Origin: Cepaea nemoralis
Taxonomy: Eukaryota > Mollusca > Gastropoda > Stylommatophora > Helicidae
Direction of reading: 5' to 3'
Length of the DNA: 64,000 nt
NCBI GenBank assembly: GCA_014155875.1
Contig: JACEFZ010016120.1
Span: 1 to 64,000 of the forward strand
Under the pieces are notes generated by a model. It worked only from the letters and a program-made list of their open reading frames with translations. It was not told the origin of the DNA and did no database searches. This document shows, piece by piece, positions 34,801 to 43,399 of the stretch (position 1 is the stretch's first letter; every line of letters starts with the position of its first letter). A program made the translations under genes and the position numbers.

Positions 34801-36926
34801 CCTACTAATCTAAAATATGGTGAAAGTGTAGGATCTGATTTCTGTTCTTCTCCAAAATTAGTGATGGTAGTGTTTGGTGATACAATTTCTAGTGATTCCT
34901 GCAGTTGGTCAATGTGGGTTTTGTGAGTTGTCTGTCGTGTTATTGCATTCGTGTGTTGTGTGTGTTGTTGCACATCTACAGGCTTGGTAATTTGTGGATC
35001 GCTGGCCTCCTCAGTTTGAGGTTTTAAGTTGGTTGAATCAATGACAGATTCAGCCGCCCCTGCATTATGCACCTCGGTAAATTCTTTTTGATTTACTTCA
35101 TTGGTTGTCTCCCTTGTTCTTTTGGCAGTTTGAGACAAGCATGTATGGTGTTTCTCTTTAGACTCGCTGTATGGGTTCTGGATACCGTTTCTCTGCTCCC
35201 ACTCTCTGATTTCCTTTTCAGAGCATGATCGTATGTTGGGCAGATTCCCCAATATAATTTCCGCAACGGGATTCTCTAGGACTGCGCACAATACTAGTCC
35301 TGATATGAACGGTGTTCGAATTTCGACAAGAGCAAGGGGGTACTTTTCGATGGTGCCTGAGAATGTGCGACAAGTTACATATTTGTGTGTGTAGTCTTTG
35401 TCATTGATTAATGTTTTCTTAATTCCACAGAGTGTTGCGCCGGAATCACGAATTAATGTGCACTTTTTGTTGTTTACAAACCCTGTTGAGAAATTTAGCT
35501 TGCCTGTAGATGATAAGGCAGCGTTGGCCATTTCATTCGAAATAGGGATCGTGTGGCCACATAGCAATGTTGTGTCAAGTTGGAATTTCATACAGGTGTT
35601 ACACTTACTGTCTGTAATGGTGTCAATAATTTGCACTGCATTTCCTAGCTCACTCAAACATTCATTCTGATTATCACACTCATTCAGTTGTTCAATATCT
35701 TCGTCTGAGGACGTTTCAACTAGTGCCGCATTGGCCTGTTTCATTATCTTTTGGCCTTCACAAAAGCGGGAATAGTGCCCAAAGCTACTGCAAAAATAGC
35801 ATTTAACTGCTCTGTGGTACGCATTTCTCTTGTTTTTTTGCTTCTCCACGATCATTTGGAGATGATGTGGATAATTGGGTGATTTATCGCACATCGCGTA
35901 CTCTTCATGTGTCAGATGACAATACTGGCACTTAACTGGCTTCCTGACATTCGAGCACGGTTTAAACTTACTTTCAGTTGGTTTTGAGTACCCAGTGTTT
36001 ACAACTGCTGCTGTTTTGTTTTGACTTGAGTTTAATTGGAAAATATCTCTGTTTGCTGTGAAAAATGCGTTCCCCTTGGTCTCTACTTCTTGAATACTTT
36101 TACAGTCCATTTGTTTCAAAAATTTAGCAAAAGGTGTAGGGATTGTACTAACTATTTTGTCAATAATAATGAGTTCTTTTAGTTTGTCATGGCTGTTGTT
36201 AGTTTTAGCTGAGTTAATCCACTTTGTGCAAACATCCTGAACTGTAGACACGTAGTCTATGAAGGTTTGGTTTGGTTGTGGGGATAATTTTGCGAACTGT
36301 TGTTGATAACCTGCTGTATCTAATGAGAAATGTTGGAGAATGTGTTGCTTTAAATAATCATAATCTTTTCTCATCTCCTGTGGAACGGTTTCTATTACTT
36401 TTAATGGTTCCAGAGCTAAGTTTCTCATTAAAATAAATGACCAATCTGATTTTATGATCTTATGATAGGACATTAGACACTCACAATTTTCCAGGTATGC
36501 ACTGATAGAATCTCCTGAGCAAAATGCTTTAACGAGGCCTTTATTAAACTTGTTATATTTTTGTTCCTCCTCCTTGCTTCTCAGTTTATTTACAGATATT
36601 TCTACGTTGGAATCAATCTCCATCTGCTTTAATCTTATTTGTGTATCGGCATTCAATTGGGCTAGTTTGGCCGCCGCCTCAAGTTCCGTTTGTTTCTCTT
36701 GAGCCTGCAGTTGCATCTGCATCTTTTTCTCTTCTGCCTCAATTTGCATTTTCTTTTGTTTTTCTTCCCGTTCTATCGCTCTTTCTTCACAGGCAATGTT
36801 CTCTACGTGCGTTTTTTCTTCACGGGCAATGTTCTCTGCGTGTGTCTTCTGTGCCCATTCTGACAGTTTCTCTTCTTTATAACCTAATTTCATACCTAAC
36901 TCAATACAGTTTTCTAACGTAGACAT
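31890..36926 (-). CDS. gag-pol: Gag-Pol polyprotein of Gmr1-like gypsy element, 1678 aa, intact
   Basis: The start ATG at 36,926 is the first in frame. Order of domains: charged coiled coil (about 20-125); Gag core (126-300); two cysteine/histidine motifs, CQYCHLTHEEYAMC (333-346) and the canonical zinc knuckle CYFCSSFGHYSRFC (376-389); aspartic protease DSGA (494-497) with IILG (557-560); integrase zinc finger H757, H764, C794, C797; catalytic D827, D887, E923 with the exact D-x35-E spacing; a GPF module (1064-1066); a D/N-rich linker (1098-1210); RT with D1347 and YIDD (1407-1410); RNase H D1558, E1597, D1624, D1667. All catalytic residues are present and no stop interrupts the frame, so this copy may encode working enzymes. 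There is no gag/pol frameshift, so processing must come from the protease. Integrase before RT is the unusual trait. Confidence 0.97.
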   Translation of the reverse strand: MSTLENCIELGMKLGYKEEKLSEWAQKTHAENIAREEKTHVENIACEERAIEREEKQKKMQIEAEEKKMQMQLQAQEKQTELEAAAKLAQLNADTQIRLKQMEIDSNVEISVNKLRSKEEEQKYNKFNKGLVKAFCSGDSISAYLENCECLMSYHKIIKSDWSFILMRNLALEPLKVIETVPQEMRKDYDYLKQHILQHFSLDTAGYQQQFAKLSPQPNQTFIDYVSTVQDVCTKWINSAKTNNSHDKLKELIIIDKIVSTIPTPFAKFLKQMDCKSIQEVETKGNAFFTANRDIFQLNSSQNKTAAVVNTGYSKPTESKFKPCSNVRKPVKCQYCHLTHEEYAMCDKSPNYPHHLQMIVEKQKNKRNAYHRAVKCYFCSSFGHYSRFCEGQKIMKQANAALVETSSDEDIEQLNECDNQNECLSELGNAVQIIDTITDSKCNTCMKFQLDTTLLCGHTIPISNEMANAALSSTGKLNFSTGFVNNKKCTLIRDSGATLCGIKKTLINDKDYTHKYVTCRTFSGTIEKYPLALVEIRTPFISGLVLCAVLENPVAEIILGNLPNIRSCSEKEIREWEQRNGIQNPYSESKEKHHTCLSQTAKRTRETTNEVNQKEFTEVHNAGAAESVIDSTNLKPQTEEASDPQITKPVDVQQHTQHTNAITRQTTHKTHIDQLQESLEIVSPNTTITNFGEEQKSDPTLSPYFRLVGLKPKLTKNASWTFRLENNVLTRLYTTDQTTIQVVLPQSHREKVLKIAHDSPFGGHMGYEKTRARVLTQFYWPKFCQDIKTYCRSCDICQKLVKKGKNPTAEIQSTTTASRPFQIVAVDLVGPLNHISSKGNRYIFTLIDLCTRWPEMIPLKSISSKDVTDVLLNIFSRFGFPEKIISDRGTQFISNATQSVTKLLGIKQCFTSPYRPAANGICEKLNGDLKHMLSKVTAENPADWDILLPTVLFAYREVPQSSTGFSPFELIYGANPRGPLTIYKDIISQPVNIQLPISTYDLVTDTRDKIIRSCILARTSLQEKGFRYRQYANKGAKTIVLKPDQDILLLLPDKRDLLSTSWQGPFKIVRRISEVDYEISLNGKLKIFHVNMLKPYYTREDSDTSKQTQLTDDRNETTITQLNDTSTNEASLTTHSYDNKDDEDILTLPTIWNNDNNNQFDDILTTINLDDDDNDIEDNLQTVASVINQTDVDNTEIPVPTMNDDGSIKDIQISDTLTQQQRQDILSLINDYKSIFSNKPGRTDKITHSIVLTDLTPVKCRPYSIPLHYRANLDKENLDLEKNRIIQKSMSQYSSPIVLVKKKDQTIRLCIDYRRLNTITTTDAEPMNSCEDLILNMSQSSLFSKVDLAKGYWQVPLHPSSRHITAFATPLGLYEWRYLPFGLKNAPATFVRLTRLLLHGIRDVQSYIDDICIHSSNMTSHLLTLQQVFNQIFLFGLTIKPSKVEIGYKQIDFLGHRISEGKLLTDEKIVSKILNLEVPTTKKQVRSLLGLINYYAKFIPNWAEFTSVFSNMLTKDHPEKLCKSTRLEDAICRLKCIFSNPPVLRLPNIKLPFILTTDSSAIAIGGCLMQEVEGVRHPILYVSRKLKKAETRYSTVELEALSLLFCMLRLSKFLLGSHFVVLTDNSPLLVLKQGVPKNHRLQRWCLLLQDFDFEIRHIRGTDNIIADILSRQTNAPAE

Positions 36927-37521
36927 CTTGTCTTTTACTTGTTGGTAATTTTACTGAAATTAAATCCCTTAGAAAAAATGTTGGGGAGTAGAAAATTTAG
37001 TTATCTCCCTTAATGTTTACATGAGCAAATACAAATGCAAGGTTATGTTGGTTACAAGGTTATGAATATACATGAATATACATATAAATCAATGCAAAAC
37101 GTCAATGGTACATGGATGGATGGTGATAAGTACCGCTTAGGGTTGCAATGGGCATGATATGACACTTATCTTATATTCCATGAACTTGCGAATGTTGTTT
37201 TGTTCTCTCGCCACTGTTGGATAGGTTAGATAGTTTACACACACCACACTTCACGGAACAATCTGCTCGTAGAATGAAAAAACATTAATAACAGTCAAAT
37301 GTCACAGTCATGTCAAAATAGTTTATAGTATTAACATAATTGAGAGACTAGCTGCAGAGGGACTAATATTAATGCTAGTTCATTACACTAGATAGCTGCA
37401 AACAATTAAATTTTTGTTTAGAAATAAATTTGATATTATTTCCTGAGTCTTTTACTTGGCAATCAATAGCCGTCTGAACGTAAAGCTTGTGCCAAAACCG
37501 GAGCTTGGCCCCCAAAAAGCC
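36927..37521 (-). other. 5' leader of the LTR retrotransposon
   Basis: About 595 bp of untranslated sequence between the 5' LTR and the gag-pol start. It should hold the packaging and primer-binding signals. I see no long frame in it. Confidence 0.6.
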
Positions 37522-38066
37522 TGTCAACGTGTTGGATGTCTAGGAATCTAGACTCGGGCTCAAACAAGCAACAATAACTCCGTTAAACATAATATAGCAA
37601 CTTTAATGAACGTTAATATACAGTGCGTTGGCGCAGTGGGTTTAACAAGCCCGCACTGAGGCGTCGTTGCATATCACAGAGGTTTAACATCACACATGAT
37701 TATAACAAACATTCTTAGCAAACTATCTAGCATATGTCTATGACCCTAAATAGACATGGGTCTAAACTATTAAGTCCCTCTAAGGCAGGCCCTGTTGCCT
37801 CTCCGATGTCCCGTCTGTCTCTGCCGGTTCACACGTGTCGCAATCCGACACGGGTGGTAACTCTGTCCGAGTTCCTCGTGGACCCCGCAATAGGCAGGCC
37901 ACATCAGTGTCCACGGGACAGTGGACTCAATGACCAGTCCTTCGAGAAGGCTCTGGATTACTCTGGCCTTCGAGTGACTTACTTCTTTCCCTTGGGCGGG
38001 AGTTGTAGCCCTTGGCTAGTGTTTATTAACTTATGTTGGTTTACCGTATAATGTGAGGCTGTGACA
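37522..38066 (-). repeat. 5' LTR of the gypsy-type retrotransposon
   Basis: 545 bp, equal in length to the 3' LTR and 99.3 percent identical by eye. It would hold the promoter for minus-strand transcription. I cannot place the start site. Confidence 0.97.
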
Positions 38067-38460
38067 AATGTATATGTATATGTCCTTATTTTATGACAGG
38101 AAATTGTAATTTTGAATGCAATTTACAAAATCCATATTTGTGTTTATTAAATCATAAAAACTGAGGTCATGTCATGTATTGATTGTATTTTACTTGTCAT
38201 AGTCAAACTGTTTTAAATTACCCTAGATAGAATTAATTAGTCGGTAGAGGAGAGGCAAGGAACCACTTAAGGGATAACTTGGGTATAAAAGGCAATACAA
38301 CTTGTTCAGTTATTTCCAGAAGGTATTCCTTGGTTCTCTAAAACTCTATTTCTGGTCTCAACAATTGAGTCAGTACAGCTAAATTAATTAAATGAGCAGG
38401 ATCACATTGGGAAAAATGATTTTTCATCATTTATCTCTTTGGGATTGAGCCATCAATCAC

Positions 38461-39510
38461 AACGTATCCGACAATGATAAGGATGCTTGAAGATCTACAA
38501 ATTGATGGAAAAGATCTTAGACTTGTAAAAAACATATATTGGAAACAACAAGCTGCCATCAGAATTGATAATGAAGTAGGTTAATACCAGCCTATTAAGA
38601 GAGTTGTGAGACAGGGATATGTAATGTTTCCAGATCTTTTTTCCCTGTACAGTGAAAATATTTTCAGAAATATAGAAGAAATGGAAGGAATCAACATTGG
38701 TTGGACGATACATCAATAACATTATATATGCAGATGATACAGTCTTGATTGGAGACAACGAACAGGACATGCAACATTTAGTAAATGCGGTTGCACACAG
38801 CGAGCAACTAGGGCTAGAATTGAATTGTAAGAAGACACAGATTATGGTAATCAATGGGAAGAAGGAAATACCACAATGTAATATACAAGTAAATTGGTAT
38901 ATTCTTAAACAAGTGAATCGTTACAGTTATCTTGGAACAGTCATAACATCTGATGGGAGATGCCTTGAAGAGATTAGAACAAGAATTTCCAATGCAAAGG
39001 TAGCCTTTTGCAAGATGAAAAACATACAGACCAATAAAAAGATATCAATTGAAACGAGAAAAAGAGTGTTGAAGTGCTACATAGAACCTGTACTTTTGTA
39101 TGGATGTTTATGCGTGGACAATGAGCAGTCAAACTTGAAATCATCTGATGGCTGTGGAAATGTGTTTTCTGAGGAAAATGCAAAGAATACCATGGATAGA
39201 CAGAAAAACCAATGAACAAGTCCTTCAAGAAACAAATGAAGATCGTAAACTGATTAGAGACATTAGACGTAGACAGTTAAAATATTTTGGGCATGTTATA
39301 AGAAGAAATGAATTGGAGAACTTGGTGACGACTGGCAAGATCGAAGGGAAGAGACCAAGGGGAAGACCGAGAAGTAAATACCTGGATGGGCTGGCTATGT
39401 GGCATGGTCGAGACATAAACACTGAGCTGATCCACGACTCTGGTGATCAAGTGAGATGGCAAAACATGACTGCCCACGCTTACCGGCATGGCACATGATG
39501 GATGGGGAAA
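38461..39510 (+). pseudogene. LINE family B, second half of RT and C-terminus
   Basis: Starts with MIRMLEDLQIDGKDLRLVKN and IKRVVRQGYVMFPDLFSLYS, where GxxQGxxLSP is altered to GYVMFPD, then NNIIYADDTVLIGDNEQDMQ with an intact YADD. The C-terminal part follows: FLRKMQRIPWIDRKTNEQVL and GKRPRGRPRSKYLDGLAMWH. It ends with HAYRHGT and a gatgg tail. Several frameshifts, for example near 38,690 and 39,120, and a stop near 38,584 make it inactive. It is 5'-truncated. Confidence 0.85.
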
Positions 39511-40199
39511 ACAGCAGCCAACTTGAGAGTTTTATGTCTCAGACATGACTAGTTCGATCATAGTAACTAGTAGTACTGACTGACCTAATGTTATAATTGA
39601 ATTTCTATTTAATTTCTGTTGACTTCCAACTATATCCTATATTGGTATGAAAGTTCCTCTTGCCTGTGCATTCTTATTCTAATATCTATATATGTCAACC
39701 TATCTCTGTTGACATTGCTACCTAAATAGGTGTATAATTCTGCCTCAATATCTTTTACTTTCCCCATTAATTTTTAGACCTAATTGTTGTGACCTCCTAT
39801 CCCATGTGTTTAGCTAAATCTTGCATCTCATATTGTATGTGGGACAGGAGGGCAATGTCATTGTTTTCCAGATCATCCAGCTTCAGTGCACAAGCAGACA
39901 ACAGTGGGACCAAATTTAGCTAATTATCAAATGTAGGCATGCCCACAACTTTCATGTTAGAAGCTCACAAAGTAGAATTCTTGCTCATAAGCAACTGTTT
40001 AGAAGGGTTGACAAGATTTTCTTGTTTATCTCACCAAATGAAGACTCGTTGCTGGATGTGTGGAAGGAGAAAAAAAAAGATAAAACAATGAATCGCTGCC
40101 TTTATAAGTATTGCATCATCTTTAATATGTGTATGATGTGTAACACAAGTAATACAGATTTTCCGCAAAGTTGTCATGTAATGTTATATAATTTTTGTC

Positions 40200-41105
40200 A
40201 GATATGCAACACAATGTTTCAGCTCTCTCATATTCCTGTGCCAACTTTGGGCTCAATATCAACTTGGAGAAGACTAGTTGTGTACCAGCCAGCTCCAGGG
40301 ATTAATCACACTGTGCGGAATATATCAAAGTGAATGGTCCTAGACTAAGTGTTGTGGAAAAATTCACCTATCGTGGCAGCACTGTCACAATTGATGACAA
40401 AGTGAATGCAAGAGTATCCAAGGCAAGCACGGCCTTTGGCAGACTGCACAAGAATGTGTGGGACAGAAATGGAATAAGCCTGCAAACAAAGCTGAAAAAA
40501 AGCAGTTGTATTATCCACACTGCTATATGCTTGTGAAACCTGGACTGTTTATCAGCGACACGCTGGGAAGTTAAACCACTTCCACACAATCTGCCTTAGG
40601 AAGCTATTGAAGATTAAAATGGCAAGACAAGATCCCAGACACTGAAGTCCTAGAAAGAGCGTCCATGCCCAGTATCCACTCTACTAATGAAGAATCAGAT
40701 TAGCTGCACTGGTCACCTGACTCGCATGTCAGAACACAGACTCCCTAAACAAATTTTTTACGGCGAGCAGTGTTATGGTAAATGCTGCCAAGGCGGCCAG
40801 AGGAAACGCTTTAAAGACACTGAAGATCTCACTAAAAGCTTTTGGAATTCACCACGACACTTTGGAGACTGCTGCCAAAGACCGAAATTCGTGGTGTACA
40901 TCATTACGCAAGGGTGTAGTCGCTTGTGAAGCAACCAGGACTGCTTGAGCTGTGAAGAAAAGGCTGGACAGAAAATACACTGTAGGAGATCCTCCTGGAA
41001 CGTCAAGCATTCTTTGCCTACATTGTCAAAGAACATTTTGAGCCAAAATAGGCCTTATCAGCCATCTTAGAACTCCACTGGATGAAATGAATGGTCATCA
41101 TCATT
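40200..41105 (+). pseudogene. LINE C-terminal fragment with zinc-finger-like tail
   Basis: Encodes VVEKFTYRGSTVTIDDKVNA, RVSKASTAFGRLHKNVWDRN, then (shifted frames) [40 protein letters not shown] and GGQRKRFKDTEDLTKSFWNS, and near the end CLHCQRTF-AKIGLISHLRT, a C2H2-like motif. The final repeat is tggtcatcatcattcttc. This is the 3' part of a widespread APE-type LINE family. It lacks the RT core and is frameshifted several times. Confidence 0.75.
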
Positions 41106-41330
41106 CTTCATAGACTCCATAAACCTATATCATTACTCTGTGATTGATTGCCAAACTCAAATTCTTAAAGGGAACTTGAGGAATAACATATCAGAAATCA
41201 TGTCTTGAAGTCATCATAAGATATTTTTTATCATTAATCGTGATTAGATATTATCTTGAAAAATAAAATATCAAATTAATTTAATTAGTTTGTTTCATGC
41301 ACACATATGTAGCTTATAAATCCTTTCAGA

Positions 41331-41398
41331 TTGAAAGATGGAGAGTAAACTACCATCAAATGTCAAGATAGAACAATCTGAAGTCTATGTAGGTCAAG
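41331..41398 (+). pseudogene. Paralogous first exon of the zinc-finger gene
   Basis: The acceptor-like ataaatcctttcag is followed by ATG at 41,338, MESKLPSNVKIEQSEVYVGQ, and a donor gtaagatt at 41,399, with the same phase as the exon at 17,830. Two substitutions out of 20 residues fall within the shared part (S to N, P to S) plus one at the end. I find no zinc-finger exon downstream in the window, so this copy is probably orphaned. Confidence 0.65.
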
Positions 41399-41513
41399 GT
41401 AAGATTAAGTGCAATATAACGTAATGGTTAGTTGAATATCCTTTACAGGATGTTGCAACCAACCCCAGCATTTACTGGCTGTTTTTGATTGACTGGATAA
41501 ATTTACATTTTGT

Positions 41514-41694
41514 AGTTTGCCTTTGGTTCTCTCCGCGTCTGTAACTTACGGGATTTGTGAGCAGGTCGCTCAGAAAGCAATGGCAAACTACTGAGTGTAA
41601 TCTTGCCAAGAAATCAACAATCAGCTGAAAGATGCTGATGTTGACAGCGATGTCCTGTAAAGGATATGCAAACAAACAAAAAAAGTTTGCCTTT
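41514..41694 (+). mobile_element. SINE family 2 insertion with 11-bp target duplication
   Basis: The body at 41,525-41,683 is flanked by agtttgccttt (41,514-41,524 and 41,684-41,694). It contains cagaaagcaatggcaaacta, ttgccaagaaatcaacaatc and agcgatgtcctgtaaaggat and ends in an A-rich tail (aacaaacaaaaaa). The tRNA-like head is truncated to about the B-box (ggttctctccgcg). It inserted into the older family 2 copy that belongs to the duplicated locus. Confidence 0.85.
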
Positions 41695-41779
41695 GCTTTC
41701 TGAATGGCCAAAGCCTTATACCATAAAAATCAACACAATAGCAGAATATAAATCTACTCAGACACGCACTGGGAAAAAT

Positions 41780-42001
41780 AAGATCACAGCTGTGACCGAG
41801 TATCCACCGGAATCAGTACACAATTCTGCAGCTGAGCTGAGCAGGGAATTCTCTTGTCCTGGCAGTCAACGATTGCTGTCAAAGGCAGAGATGAAAGACC
41901 CTTGTGTGAAAATAGAAGGCAAAGAAAAACCACCACATTATTTTCCCAAAAATATGAATTTTGAAAGATCAGTGTCTGAGATAGATGTTTTTGTTATCTA
42001 A
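41780..42001 (+). pseudogene. Possible exon remnant of the duplicated zinc-finger locus
   Basis: An open stretch reads SREFSCPGSQRLLSKAEMKD, PCVKIEGKEKPPHYFPKNMN and then VSEIDVFVI-stop. It has one psi-K-x-E motif (VKIE). The equivalent in copy 1 (about 18,150-18,300) is diverged and frameshifted. Conservation of the reading frame in one copy and the sumoylation motif suggest a former coding exon, but it could be chance. Confidence 0.3.
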
Positions 42002-42149
42002 GGACACCTCCATCTTGTATAGAAAGTAATGAGCCACAGGTGACACCATACCATTATCAAGCTACTGATGGCAATACCAAAGTGAACAAATTTAAAATAG
42101 GAACATGGATTGTCAAGATATAGTTGAGATAGGACAGTTAGATAATGTA

Positions 42150-42570
42150 ATAAAAGAAATAAAAAAAATTGAAGATTAATGTCCTGGGTATGAATGAGTT
42201 GAGGTGGAGGAAGATCTGGTAAAGTAATAACAGGCAAACACACAATAATTTGTTCAGAAGATAATACATACGGAAAAGGAGTGGGACTAATGTTTGATGA
42301 GGAAACAGCTAAATCAGTTAATGGTTATTTGAACATATCAGATAGACTTATTGTAAAATTAAAAGGCAAACCAAGAAATCTGAATATTATACAAGTGAAA
42401 GCACCAAAAAACAAGCAGTAGTGAAGTGAAAATACAAACATGTTATGATAAAGTAAAAATGGCGATATCTTAAATAACATTACAATAAATAAAATTAATA
42501 CTTGGAGATTTCAATGCAAAAGCAGGAAAGGAAAGAATAGAAGATGTAGCATGTGATCATGGTAATCAAG
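42150..42570 (+). pseudogene. LINE endonuclease fragment
   Basis: Broken frames read INVLGMNELRW, SEDNTYGKGVGLMFDEETAK, NISDRLIVKLKGKPRNLNII and, near 42,500-42,540, LGDFNAKAGKERIED, the GDFN motif of APE endonucleases. Stops and shifts throughout. No linker or RT follows. Confidence 0.75.
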
Positions 42571-43064
42571 CTAAATCCATTAATTGTTATTTGATTAAAT
42601 CAGATAGTTATTATCATTTTCAAAGTCAAAATTGCAATATCTCAAACAAAATCAAAAGATATAAAAATAATACTTCATGCCAAGAGGCTACAATGTATAT
42701 CTTGGGGAGTTATGACATTGATAAGACTAAACATAATAATGTGGCTTGCTCATACGGTAGTCTGGCAGATGCTGAGATGAATGCATTTAACGCAACTCGG
42801 GTGACAGCTGACATATAGTTTATGTTTTAGGATACACACCCAAAGAAATCTCCCCAGCCAGCTGAGTCACTCTGACTTATGTTCATGGAATGCTCATACA
42901 CTGTCCATTGTGGACCGAGTGTTTGGCGGGCCTTTGTACACAATATGTGCAGTCCAGCACATAATATGCTTTGATACCCAATAATTTCTCTCTGTCTCTC
43001 ACTCTCTCTCTCTGTCTCAATCTACTGCAGTCCCAAATGGTGGCATACAATAGTCATCATACGA
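42571..43064. other. Spacer without recognisable gene
   Basis: A 75-codon frame (42,591-42,818) has no recognisable domain. A short (ct)n-rich stretch lies near 42,985-43,020. Confidence 0.35.
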
Positions 43065-43240
43065 GGGTAAGTTAAGGATTAGTGAACAACAATCTCACAG
43101 TTCCTCGACATAGAGAGTCCAGGCTTAGGGGTTAGTGAACAGCAGTCTCACAATACCCGTCATACAGAGTCCAGGCTTAGGGGTTAGTGAACAGCAGTCT
43201 CACAATTCCCCATCATACAGAGTCCAAGGTTCAACATCTG
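43065..43240. repeat. Tandem repeat, about 63-bp unit, 2.7 copies
   Basis: Units share ttagtgaacagcagtctcac followed by a short variable stretch and acagagtccaggcttagggg. Confidence 0.75.
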
Positions 43241-43399
43241 GAAGCGGGCTGTATTGCGTCGATTTTGATTAAATGTGGCGTCAGCCGTTCAAGAAGCAAT
43301 GGTTAGCTACTAATCGTAAAATTGCCAAATAAATCATGAACAGCCAATCAATGCTAGTCTTGGGGCTTATTGGGTGTATGGTCCTATGAGAATGGTAAA

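Larger units (their letters stand above)
29767..38071 (-). mobile_element. Complete Ty3/gypsy-type LTR retrotransposon, Gmr1-like gene order
   Basis: Two 545-bp LTRs (29,772-30,316 and 37,522-38,066) start TGTCA and end TGACA. The element is flanked by the 5-bp duplication aatgt (29,767-29,771 and 38,067-38,071). It is transcribed on the minus strand, so the right LTR is the 5' LTR. A polypurine tract lies against the 3' LTR. A leader of about 595 bp, one gag-pol frame and about 1.55 kb of 3' non-coding sequence lie between. A primer-binding site is uncertain: tgggggccaagctc on the minus strand (37,514-37,501) lies 7 bases inside the LTR, and I cannot assign a tRNA. Integrase precedes RT, as known for Gmr1-type elements and unlike ordinary gypsy. 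Confidence 0.97.
39590..42000. repeat. Segmental duplication, copy 2 (partner about 15,835-18,300)
   Basis: Shares the ordered blocks listed for copy 1, including the zinc-finger-gene exon and the older SINE. It contains two later insertions, a LINE fragment at about 40,200-41,105 and a SINE at 41,525-41,683. It lacks the 53-bp minisatellite block of copy 1. Confidence 0.8.

Noticed and set aside
37501..37514. Primer-binding site of the LTR retrotransposon
   Set aside because: A TGG-starting tract is there on the minus strand, but it is 7 bases from the LTR and I cannot match it to a specific tRNA 3' end, so it is not listed as a feature.
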